In this document: piece by piece, positions 1 through 11,200 of the stretch | Layout of the letters: the number at the start of each line of letters is the position of its first letter | Position numbering within the stretch: position 1 is the first letter of the stretch | NCBI GenBank assembly: GCA_963402885.1 | Contig: OY727100.1 | Location: 9,889,395 to 9,953,394 of the forward strand | Origin: Antedon bifida | Taxonomy: Eukaryota > Echinodermata > Crinoidea > Comatulida > Antedonidae | Direction of reading: 5' to 3' | Length of the DNA: 64,000 bases | Notes under the pieces: model-generated | What the model was told of the DNA's origin: nothing | Databases searched by the model: none | Seen by the model: the letters and a program-made list of their open reading frames with translations, nothing else | Made by a program: the position numbers and the translations under genes

Positions 1-12
1 TTTTTCTTACAG

Positions 13-105
13 ATTGTACAAGGAGCAGGTCACCATGTTTATGCAGACAAACCAGAAAGTTTTAACAAAATTGTGCAAGATATATGCAGAGAAATACCAG
101 ATTAA
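13..105 (+). CDS. Terminal exon of an ABHD4/ABHD5-family alpha/beta hydrolase (partial; gene starts left of window)
   Basis: An acceptor (TTTTCTTACAG, ending at 12) is followed by 30 codons and a TAA stop at 103-105. The peptide begins IVQGAGHHVYADKPESFNK and ends CREIPD. It carries the H-x4-D motif (HHVYAD) and the GAGH segment with the catalytic histidine typical of the C-terminus of ABHD4, ABHD5/CGI-58 and plant/yeast relatives. In this family these proteins act in lipid metabolism: ABHD4 is an N-acyl phospholipid lipase, and ABHD5 a co-activator of triglyceride lipase that lacks the serine nucleophile. The nucleophile region is outside the window, so the two cannot be separated. The gene is convergent with RAB5IF. 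Confidence 0.8.
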   Translation: MVQGAGHHVYADKPESFNKIVQDICREIPD

Positions 106-1672
106 AACATAAATGAATTTTAAAGATAGAAAATAATTCTGGCTTTTAACTTGTGCAATTTTTAAAATTATATGTGGAGGATAGCTGGCATATGACTGTC
201 CGGAACTGAAGAGGTCCATTATATGGTGCACAATGTCCAATAAGCAAGTTTAAAAAATAACATTCAAATTTACAAGCTTAAATATAAAAATCTGTATGCA
301 ACTTAATCATAAAAAATCATGGCCAGAAAAATTAGCAGAGCTTTCGGGCAACATTCCCTTTTATATAACGCACAAACTAAAGCATGTGCCAACTAAATTG
401 TTAAATTCATTATGACTTATGAATAACAAACCCTAAATAATTTTTAATATAATTAGTTTTAATAGAACTATGTATTTAATATGTGAATTTTGTATAAATA
501 TATAATTTCATGAATATAATCTTATTGGTGATTCATTTTATAAGCGTTATATTAGTGCATTTGGTACCTCCCGTAAGCGGCCACCTCCCGTAAATGGCCG
601 CAGCCACTTTTTTTTACTAAAAACTAGATTTTTTGTATGATAAATTACCTCCTGTAAAGCGACCACCCGAAAAATTTGTATTAACTTAAAAAAAAAAAAT
701 GCAATTTTGATACTTATTGTGCTTTATATATTAGCCTTATTCGAAGCGGTTTTAAAAACAATTCTGTGAAGAACATTCATGTGCTTTTTAGATGAGATGA
801 GAAAACTACACCGATTTTGACCGACCATTTTCATATGATGAAAGCTTTTAAAATTTAAGTTAAGAACGCTGAAAAATATCGTTCATAGCCATAATGCATG
901 ATTTTGGCCTCTATCGGCAGAACCTCGCGTAAGCAGCCACTTTTCCCGGCCCTGAGGGTGGCCGCTTATGGGAGTTTCAAGTGTACTTTTCTCAGTACAA
1001 CTACATAAATATTATAAATGCTAAAATCAAATTGACAAGACAATGATTTAATTAGGAGACTGAATGTGTTTGTTACATTTTATTTACAGAATTGACTTGT
1101 GTCACCCATACACATTTATAAAACATTTACAAAAATTACCTCAGGTATGTAAATGTCTTATTTGAAGTTTACTTACTACTTGCAGACCAAATTCCTTATT
1201 TTGGTCCTGGATTTACTTCTTTTACAAATGAGTTACCACCATACATGTGACCACATTTTTCAGAGGGTAGCGCTTGGGGAGTGCGAAACCACTTTTTGAT
1301 ACCTATTTTTTACAGATTAATGCTATGTTAGCGCTTCACTGTTCCTGGAACCTGTGATGCAACATACATCCATTTTTTTTTTACTCTTGAGAAACTCTAG
1401 ACATTAACTTAATTACATGAAAAACATATCTAGTGTGAATCACAATTGAATAGCATACCAGATAACATACAGTACTGTTATAATTTTAAAATATTTTACA
1501 CTTCAACATACTGTTTAATGGAGACAGTAAGTTCTTTCAATAGTTTATTCTGTCCCACTCTTTTCTAAACATAGTATTTTTGGTACGAAAACTGGTTATT
1601 GTTTGTTTTAGTAGTTTTACAGTTTTGTACAACATTTTGGTTTGATTCCATTCCTGATTCAACTATGTGGTG
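106..1672. other. 3' UTR / intergenic stretch between two convergent genes
   Basis: No coding potential is seen. The region is A+T rich and should include the 3' UTRs of the ABHD-type gene (+) and of RAB5IF (-). One recognisable inverted-repeat element lies at 564-978; otherwise nothing was identified. Confidence 0.6.
564..978. repeat. MITE-like element with GTAAGCGGCCACC termini
   Basis: The left end reads ACCTCCCGTAAGCGGCCACC and the right end is its near-complement (GGTGGCCGCTTATGGGAGTTT). A second, degenerate copy of the terminal motif lies just inside each end (about 586 and 925). The size of 415 bp and absence of coding fit a non-autonomous TIR element. No clear target-site duplication was identified. 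Confidence 0.6.
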
Positions 1673-4600
1673 TTATTCAAAATAAATAGCAGAGTACACT
1701 ATAATCCATACAATCTGTAAACCAAGGAAAAATATTGTATTAACAAATTATTCACTTAGCCTAGGGAGTTTAAACTCCTTAGTTCGTTAATTTAAAAAAA
1801 AATGTTGATCTGTCAAAGACGCGATAAAATAATAGTACAATTAGATTGTACTTTTAGCTTCAACATAAACCTAACTCTAACCCCAAGTCATATGAGGTAT
1901 TTATCAAAGGGGTATTAGTTGTATTGGGTGATAATTGTCCACATACAGTACACTGGAATTATGTAGCAAAATACTTACTAAAAATAATGCAAATGACGTC
2001 ATAAATCCTTCTTTAGTAAGTTCCCATACCCCTCCAAATTCTTCATCATCAATCTTTTGAAATCCCATGAAGTAAACGTATAAAATTCCAGCATTTATTG
2101 CACAAAACCTGTAAAACATAGCAAGTACTATTTGTATTTATTGATTATATTTTATTTTTTTCCAAACCGTATTCTGTTTACACATAAAATAATTCTAAAT
2201 TGCCCTTTTTCATTGGCATTTTTTTGTTAGCCATGGGCATTTATACAGGAATGTTGATTGAAGATAATCATTTTTATACAGAACATTCATAATTAGTTTA
2301 TTATTTCACAATGATAATGTCATTGATGTTACAACAAGCAAATTGTAAATCAACAATTCAGACTAGATGTCTAGGTTTTTTTTAAACAGTGTATTGTGCT
2401 ACATAGCCGTTAGAATAGTAGTTGTTTTTATTACATTGATAATCTGTATTGCCCATAATTTAAGAAAAAGTCAAAATTATTACGGTATTTAAAAACTTAC
2501 AATGCTAGACCAACTATTCCTTTCATTTGTACTGCACCCCATATTAAACCAAATATGATTCCTACAATTTGCCGTCCCCAATAAATTACATCCAGTAACT
2601 CGTCCTGCAAAAAAAAGGTTATGTTATTAATGAACTCTGTAGGGTACAAAATAAAATGTTTGAAGATAGAATGTATGTAGGTAGACCTGGAACTAAAGGT
2701 TGGAACTAGTTGTCGACTTTTCAAGCAAACTGAACTGAAAGGGATTAGTGTGTGAGTGCTTATGCACATAACACGACAGTAGGCCTAGGTGCTGTATGTA
2801 TGTACCAGTTTGTGTATGCTTAATACACATCATGGCACGATTTGAAGTTTTTAACTCAATCAAAACTACCTATGCTAATAATTAATCAGTAACCCGTGAA
2901 ATATATAACAAATTAAAACATTTGCTGGTAAGTTGTGGCTAGGCCTACACTATGTAAGTCGACATGGTGAAATTGGGCGTTTCACAGCAAGCACCGTGCG
3001 GCAGGGTCCTCCTAAATACCAAGACCTACCAAGACCTACCAAGAACTGCCAAGACCTACCAAGAACTACCAAGACCTGTCAATTTAAAGTGTTAATTTAA
3101 CGAAATATGATATATATAGACTTCTAATAGCATTTCCAACAATAAAACCTTAATTTTAGCGCGATATAGACACCAAAAATGTTAAATAATCGACAAGCTT
3201 CGCGTTCGCGAAACGAACTGAGTTGATGCCTACATTGCGTCACAAATGTCCGTATTGCGTCAACTAGTATGACCTACCAAGAACTACCAAGACCTGTCAA
3301 TTTGAAGTGTTATTTTAACGAAATATGATATATATAGACTTCTAATAGCATTTCCAACAATTAAACCTCAATTTCAGCGCGATATAGACACCAAAAATGT
3401 TACGAAAATGTTAAATAATCGTCAAGCTTCGTGAAATGAACTGAGTTGTTGATGCATACATTGCGTCACAAATGTCCGTATTGCGTCAACTAGTATGGCT
3501 CACTGACACTCGACGCAGTTCTCCTGTCATAGGCCTACTGGGTCGTAGGCCTACATTTAACATTTTTGGTGTCTATATCGCGCTACATACAATTGAGGTT
3601 TTATTGTTTGAAAAGCTATTAGAAGTCTATATATATTATATTTCGTTAAAATAACACTTTAAATTGACAGGTCTTGGTAGTTCTTGGTAGGTCATATTAG
3701 TTGACGCAATACGGACATTTGTGACGCAATGTATGCATCAACTCAGTTCGTTTCGCGAACGCGAAGCTTGTCGATTATTTAACATTTTTGGTGTCTATGT
3801 TATGCGCGATTTGAACGATTTGCGCAATTTAAAATTGCGCAAAGAATTCCTTGCGCAATTTGAATTAAAACATCTGTTTCAAATTGCGCAAGCAACGTAT
3901 TAAATTGCGCAAGTAATCTGCAAATTGCGCAAGGTTTTTCGACAGTTTGTGAAATCATGCACACCCATATTTTTATAGTAATTTCTAAGAATGATTAAAA
4001 ATTAAAGATAATATCGCATTTCCTTATTTTAATAGTGAAAATGTTGTTATTGTAAAGCATATACCAACGAAGACCCGACAAAGGAAAACGAAGCGGTGGT
4101 GTTCCCCGGCGGGCGGCTATACTACTCTAGCCTACTACTGGCTATGTTTTGATAGCAAGTCCAAATGGTGGTGGCGGTAGACTATGTTGTGTATTACTGC
4201 CTTAATTTTTGTTATTTTTACATTCATTTTGATTTATTTCAAGTTACAATGAGTGATAATATTATTTAATTGTGAATGCCATTTATGTTGTGTATTATAC
4301 ACATGTTATCTTCGCATTTATTATGTTTCATTTTGAGTTATTAGTTTCCAAATTAATTATTATTGTTAACCAATCGTCGACGTTAGCATGCATTCTGGTA
4401 GAATTCTGTTGCGCAATTTAACAATTTTACAAATTGTGCAGCGCAATTTGAAATTGCGCAAGGATTTTCTTGCGCAATTTAAAATTGCGCAAGTTGATTG
4501 CGCAATTTAATATTGCGCAAGAAAATCCTTGCGCAATTTCAAATTGCGCAAGAATTCTTTGCGCAATTTCAAATTGCGCAAGGTTTTTTTTGCGCAATTT

Positions 4601-4991
4601 CAAATTGCGCAAATCGTTCAAATCGCGCATAACATCTATATAGCGCTAAAATTGAGGTTTTATTGTTGGAAATGCTATTAGAAGTCTATATATATCATAT
4701 TTCGTTAAATTAACACTTTAAATTGACAGGTCTTGGTAGGTCTTGGTAGTTCTTGGTAGGTCTTGGTAGGTCTTGGTATTTAGGAGGACCCCCGTGCGGC
4801 ATGCGGCGGTGCGGCTAGCTAGGCGGGTGTAGGCCTGGCCTGCTTAGAAAATAGAAAAACAAGTGTAAAAATACCTTATCTGGCCATTCTGACCCACTTG
4901 TGAATGCCCTTTTCCATACAGATGGTACTGATGGCAGTTCTGGTTCGGTTTTACTACTTTTTGATTCTGGTTTTCTTCTCTGAGTTGCCAT
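1673..4991 (-). CDS. RAB5IF: RAB5IF homologue (OPTI / RCAF1; Rab5-interacting, EMC6-like membrane protein)
   Basis: Four exons on the minus strand: 4875-4991, 2501-2604, 1979-2108 and 1673-1714, giving 130 aa (human about 129-137). All introns are GT-AG and frames join cleanly. Exon 1 is a hydrophilic N-terminus (MATQRRKPESK...VWKRAF...SEWPDK). Exon 2 has DELLDVIYWGRQIVG, exon 3 has INAGILYVYF and ELTKEGFMTSFALFL, and exon 4 ends WIIVYSAIYFE. These match the Rab5ip/EMC6-like fold with three membrane segments. The mammalian protein partners TMCO1 in an ER multipass-protein insertase and has also been linked to respirasome assembly. The ATG at 4991 was chosen because it opens the conserved length; an upstream in-frame TTG is not needed. 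The start lies 228 bp from WDR54 on the opposite strand. The 2.3-kb first intron is largely a transposon. Confidence 0.9.
3806..3935. repeat. Palindromic TTGCGCAATTT repeat cluster, left arm
   Basis: Short units built from TTGCGCAA and AAATTGCGCAA recur about six times, preceded by GCGCGATTTGAACGATTTGCGC. It is a shorter, inverted counterpart of the array at 4405-4632 in the same element. Confidence 0.7.
4405..4632. repeat. Palindromic AATTGCGCAAG/TTGCGCAATTT array, right arm
   Basis: At least eight TTGCGCAATTT / AAATTGCGCAA half-sites alternate orientation at about 15-30 bp spacing. Each pair forms a near-perfect palindrome of the form GCGCAATTTCAAATTGCGC. The array could form multiple hairpins on either strand. 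It opens MITE-like spurious ORFs but has no coding signature. Confidence 0.8.
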
Positions 4992-5219
4992 TTTTAGCAA
5001 ATGAAAATTAAATAGAAACGATAAAAAACGTGAAACGTGTTTTTAAGAAATAATGTCGATTGTAAAATGTATTTGTTATGGGAACACTCACGATATGATC
5101 GTTTTGTTCCATCAATATTTTCATGTTTACATTTACAATAATAGAGGGCGTACTCACAATTTTTTGCAATAACAACTGTTGTTTTAAGAAAAATTTATGC
5201 TTATCAAAATTGTGTAAAA
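4992..5219. promoter_or_regulatory. Short divergent (bidirectional) promoter interval, RAB5IF / WDR54
   Basis: Only 228 bp separate the two start codons, so the 5' UTRs and core promoter elements of both genes must lie here unless a 5' UTR intron exists. The sequence is A+T rich; no TATA box at a convincing distance and no CpG-rich block were identified. Confidence 0.55.
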
Positions 5220-8200
5220 ATGTATAAACGCGAGAAATCTATTCAGCTAAAAACAAGTGCGTCTTTGCTTTATAATAATTTAAGCATCTACTCAGTTCCT
5301 CAAAAGAACATAGTAAGCTATGCTGTTGTTCACAAATCGGCTGTAAACATTGCGACTTCGTCAAGCGATACAGCAAACATTCACCATCGGGAAGTTCACT
5401 GTAAAGAAGCCTCAAATTCATCGAATTCTCTCATTTTGCAAGTAAGTTTTCGTTTGAGTGTGTCCATAGATGCCATTATGATGAAACTTTATTTGTAATT
5501 GTTTGCTGTATCATGTTGATAGGCAATAGGCTTATTTGTTAAAATCAATGTTTCTATAAATTGTATTCACACGAATCTAATTAAGTTTATGATAATGTGT
5601 ACAATTTCCATGGTAACAATGTAAATGGATTGAGGCATAATGTTTTGTATATTATAATGGGTCAATCTATAACATTACATAATGCATTGAGTTTAACTCC
5701 ATGCATATTGTATCAAGAGTTTCTAGTGGTAATGTGATTACTGTATTAACTACAGAAGTTAAATTTACATTTTAAACATTTATAAAATTAAAAATGATTC
5801 TCTTTTCATTTCAAGTTAATGTGTACATATATGTAGCCTTAAATTGTTATTTCTTTTTATTTTCTTAAATATTTTAGGCTAAATTTTGTGAATTGCCATC
5901 CAGAACACTTCTTGTAATATGTTCACAGAAAGGTTTACAGGTAAGAGGATCACAGATCAATTTCAAAAACTTTTTTTTTCAAAGTAAATTGTTATTATAT
6001 CATTTAATAACCAGATACTATTTTATCCATTGAAGAACAATGTCAACAATTTAGATGTGAAATATTCTTATGTTAATTTATTTTTTAGTTTGTATTGTTT
6101 GTTGGTTTACTAAATAGATAAATACATTTAGACTTACCAGAAATTGAGATTAATTTTTCAGTTTTTGAATATTAAGTTTATATATATATATATAAAGAAA
6201 AAGTGTGTCACTCATGTTGTGTCAATTCCCACCATATACATTAGAATTTAAATTTATTTGAATAATTTCAGATGTTTGAACCAGATGGCTCAGCAATGGT
6301 GTTTTGGCATTCACTAGCTGGTAGTGATAGTAAAAATGGTAGCTTTTTCATTGTACATTTTATTTATTCATTTAATTTCCATTTATATATACTGTATATA
6401 TATATTTTGTAACAGGGGGTTTCTACTTGTATAAGTTATGCTTCCGAAATTTCCCTCTTCCAATCTTTTTTTTGTCTTTGTACTATTACTACTATGCTTA
6501 TTTATGTAGGCTTATGAATGTGTATGATGAATGGAAATAAAGAAACGACATTCATAATTGATTATTAATATTAATAGTAAGTAGAACAATAACCCACCAA
6601 AACTTTACAATGTTCAAAGAGAAGGGGCGCTAGTGTGATCATTTTGGTCTTGTTAATCAACTCCTCAATTCATAAATATAAAAGAATGGCAGTCGAAATG
6701 AACGGAGGCTCATATGCACTGTGACCATTAGGCGCAGGAGCCCCGGATAGCGTTACGAAGTCGTTAACTCTGTCAGCCCATGGTCAGCCCAACTAATGTG
6801 TTTTTCCCAAGGAAAATTTATCAATAACTAAACTTTGTCACCACCCATAAGTGTGCTGTTCATTTCCTATTGACCAATGAACACCAATGTAACTGGACCT
6901 GAGTTTCTTGCTATTCGACCTTGGGTGCAAATTATACAATTAATTGATGTTAAGGCCACTGACTACTCTTTTCTGTATAGAAACACTGAATTGACTGAAT
7001 ATTAAGAAAACCCTACAATAATTTCTACTACTACTTGATATGGCGTTATACAAGAACTATATTAAAGGAATTGAATGTATGGAGAATGAAAAAAAAAAGT
7101 TAAACGTTATATGTAAAACATCACTTAGATGATATCTATCAGATATATCATTTTCTAAACATTGTTTCATTAGTTATATCACGGAAAAATAAGTTTGTTA
7201 TAAATAATAAGTTATTTCTCCATGAAAGTTTCTCCATTGTTATATTCACATCACATATATTTATATTTGGTTTTACACGTAATATTTCATTAAGAATTTC
7301 ATTTTCTGACAATGTGATTGAAAAAATAGCCAATTATATTGGCGACCTTAAACGATGATGTTTACTGTTGGGCCTACAGAAATGATACAAATTCTCAGTT
7401 GATATGACACAAAATTTACAGAATTCAGCACTAACAACATACCGTATTCTTCAGTTCAGGTCACAAGTTTCAGGGGTGACAATGCAAACATCCCGCCAAA
7501 ATTGTCCTTCTAATAATTATATCTCTGTATTGCCAAGTAACACACGAGAAAAGAACAAATAAAGAACAAAAACCATTCAAAACAGACCTATTTCTGATTG
7601 AAATGAAATAATTCTTTTTAAACACTGTACTGTACTTGGAAACACGTACTTGATTTGTGATATCCTCCGTTAAAAATACAGTAGAACAGGCCCGTAGCCA
7701 GGGGGGTTTTTATGGTTCGGGCGAACCCCCTCCCCCCCCCCCCCTTTACAGCGAACCCCCCTTAACCGACTGCGAACCCCCATCTCCAACATGCCTAACA
7801 CCTCACCCTCATCTTCGAAAATCTTCCAAATACGTGCCCAACAGTACAAAAAGTTGTTCGTAAATTGAAAAATTCGTAAACTCGTTCGGAATAACTCATA
7901 CAGTACCTTCTTCCCTGTATGAGAGTACTTCGAGCGATACGTGTCTGTAAATTTCTAAGAGTTGCAAATGAATTGCCGATTTTAACCTGAAAAATAAATG
8001 TTTGGTCCCTGCATGTAACATGATTTTGACGCGTCTCACAGCGAGCTGGGGCACGAACGATTCGTACAAAGGACACCGCGCGTACCAATTGTTTAGATCA
8101 CTGGCAGTCAGGCAGCATGCATAAAGTATATAGCCTTCCGACATACATCAGTATTTATGTGTGGCTATGAAGGATTATAGTGAATATTAATATTTTACAC

Positions 8201-11200
8201 TATAATATCTATGGTATCATGTACTGTAGTTCACATTATGGCATCCGATTATTTTTTCTAGACCACCAGCCGATACGTATCAATATCACCTATTTACATA
8301 ATTGGCATATTTAATTTCCTCAACAAATTGCTGTAAATAAATATTATAGATAGAGCTATAATAAGAATTGCATTTGCCTTCACCCAGTGTGCTTTTTTCT
8401 CCTAGACGTACGTTCGCATTGAACTTGAACGCAAAACAAAATACAGAGTAAATGATCAAACAATCGGCCGTTTGCGCACAGAGCACGCGCACTAACATAC
8501 GTTGTTATCGTCCTTTAAAGATGTATTGTCCCTTTGACTAATTCCAAAAAAATAAAAAATAACAGATTTCGAAAAAAGGTGGGTCATTTTGAAGTATCAT
8601 AATAGTTATTAACTATCACCAAAAATTTGTCGAAAAAAAAATCATTTAACTGAAATACAGATGTTTTTTTGTTAAAAAAAAAACTCTGACTTCCAGTCAA
8701 AGTTTTCGATCAAAACATACCCCATAATGCAACGCGCTTGTTTGGCTACTCTGTATGCATAATCATAAAACTTCCTCACGATCTGTGTGAAAATACCTTC
8801 TCAACCGTGACGAGTTGTAAACAATCCTAATTAGCATATGCATAATGCATACTCGTGGTTTGAAATCTTTGTTTACTTTCGCTCGCGACGATTTTCCAAA
8901 CGAAATGTAATCAAACTAATTTACCTGTTAATTACGTAAACTTGTTGCTTTTGGCTCGAATTTTCGACTTAAAGTGAATAACTTTAATATTACTTTGATA
9001 TGGCCAATTTAAATTTAGAATATTTTGACCTTCATTTTTTTGTGTTTCAAGGGACAATACATCTTTAAATAGTCCACGAGTCCAAGTACGATCGTTTTGC
9101 TCATTGGTAGCATGCTGCATGAGAGTGTCTTTTCCGGCCATCTAAGAGTGTCATTTAACAAAATTCGCCTCAGGCCCCACCCCAGGGGGGGGGGGGGGGG
9201 GGGTGACGCAAATACATAGTGTCCGAACCCCGAACCCCCCCCCCCCCCCCTTGATAGATCCTGGCTACAGCCCTGTAGAACCTTTTTTCTGAAAGTGTCC
9301 CCTTAATAGGTGTTCTACTGCCCCTGGAACACTTCCTAAAAAAACTTGTCCTCTTCATAGAAAAAAACCAATACCAATACTGATCTGGACTCGGAAATTT
9401 AAAATGTAGGCAACGTTTCACCAATGAAAACTTTGAAGACAGACAAAGTATTATAATTATTATGATATCCATTTTTATTTAATTCCGATAAATGGCTATA
9501 ATTATTTCGTCTTTTTTGTTATTTTGTGATGGAAAAAATATTGAGTGAACATTGGCACTGAGCTTAAATGTTCCCCGTCCCCTTAATGTCCCCTTTATAG
9601 GAGTGTCCCCTCAGTAAGGATTGGCTGTTTCGCCCCTTATTAATAAATGATGGTGTCCATCTTATGTCCTCTCAATTTTAATGTGCTACACCCGATAATA
9701 GAATAGAATAACTGTACAATGCAATTGTTACCCAATGTGCTCAATTTGATTACTACCCGATAATCCGTATAGAATAATGTACAGTACAATTATATCCATT
9801 TGATTGTGCTACCTAATGTGCTATCCATTTGAAATAATGTGACTATCCATTTGATAATGTGCTATCCATTTGAAATAATGTGCTACTCGATAATCCTTAT
9901 AGAATAATGTACAGTACTATATCCATTTGATTGTGCTACCCAATGTGCTATCCATTTGAAATAATGTGCTATCCATTTGAAAGAATGTGCTACCCGATAA
10001 TCCTTATAGAATAATGTACAATACTATATCCATTTGATTGTGCTACCCAATGTGCTATCCATTTGAAAGAATGTGCTATCCATTTGAAAGAATGTGCTAT
10101 CCATTTGAAAGAATGTGCTACCCGATAATCCGTATAGAATGTACAGTACAGTTATATCCATTTGATTGTGCTATCTATTGTGCTATCCGTTTGAACTAAA
10201 GTGCTGTCTGTTTGAAATAATTCAGGTTTTTTATTTTGAATATGTTTTGCTATCCATTTTAAACGTGATAAACAAGTTACATATTTGTTGATATAAGTTT
10301 GCGGTACACCACGTATATTAGTTCTGAAAAGAACTGTTGAGTTGCTTGACGTTTCGATTTACTCCAAAGTCTCCAAAGCATGCCGTATTCGGGGAATCAC
10401 CCACAAGTGTTTTCTCAGAGCAGGGTATGTTCCGTATGGGGTTCTGAATTTCAATTTTTTAATAATGTACAAAAAATGAAATGAATTATCGGTATGTACG
10501 GAGAAAGCTCGAGCGGAAGTCGAGGGTTACTTTTGCCAACAAGACGAAGCGCGAAACAAATAAAAACGCATCGCGAAAAATCTGAAATGATATACAATTT
10601 CTTAAAACATGAAAACACAGAATATATTATATTAATATAACTTTTTAATATTTCCAAAGGCTTGGACATGGAAGAAAGGCCTTAAAAAACTGAATTGCTA
10701 TATGTTAGACCACATTTCCATAACTTTTCAAAACTCATCGAACCCTCCGCTAATATAGGAGCGTATCGCCAAATCATTAAAAAAAAAAAACATGGCATGA
10801 AGATGTAATTAATCAAACAACGGCCAAAGAATACCAACAATTTTAATTTAGGTTTCGATTCGTAATTATTACGGTGGTGGACTAAGCCTAGTTTGAAATT
10901 GTAGTGACCATTTATTTTAGAAAGAAAGATAGAAAAATTTGTTTCTATCTCCATGTTAATACCAAGGCAATTTTCAATTAAAAATTCTGGCCTAGTATTC
11001 TTGCAAGGTCGTCACAGCTCCAGTTACAAAGGTCGTCACAGCTCCAGTTACAAACGGTGATACAAAGTGTCAATCATTTGACCAGTGAACAGCCCACTGG
11101 TAGGATAGTCCTTGAAACCATCCGTAAAACACATTAATCACTCACATCAGTCATGCCGCTAATGGTTGAAAACCTCACTTTTTGGGGTTTTCAAACGTAA

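Larger units (their letters stand above)
3004..4791. mobile_element. 1.8-kb TIR element with 10-bp TSD (Mutator-like by TSD length), non-autonomous
   Basis: The ends are perfect inverted copies beginning GGGTCCTCCTAAATACCAAG (left 3004, right complement ending 4791). They are flanked by a 10-bp direct duplication CCGTGCGGCA at 2994-3003 and 4792-4801. The TIRs extend about 165 bp and contain tandem CCAAGACCTA/CCAAGAACTA decamers followed by a conserved block (AACGAAATATGATATATATA). A second copy of that block occurs in direct orientation at about 3267-3410 and in inverted orientation at about 3545-3700. The interior holds arrays of palindromic TTGCGCAA repeats. No transposase is seen. A 9-11 bp TSD is typical of the Mutator superfamily; that assignment is inference. 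Confidence 0.8.

Noticed and set aside
7..240. 77-codon minus-strand open frame over the left edge
   Set aside because: It is antisense to the ABHD-type terminal exon (13-105), which has a splice acceptor, a family motif and a stop.
3472..3903. Two 60-codon plus-strand frames
   Set aside because: They fall inside the 1.8-kb TIR element and translate its TIR blocks and TTGCGCAA palindromes; no domain is seen.
4405..4632. CRISPR-like regularly spaced palindromic repeats
   Set aside because: The context is eukaryotic, there are no unique spacers of constant length and no cas genes; it is a palindromic satellite within a transposon.
7727..9250. Proline/glycine-rich peptides from the C/G homopolymers
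   Set aside because: They are translations of homopolymer runs in a transposon and not a gene.
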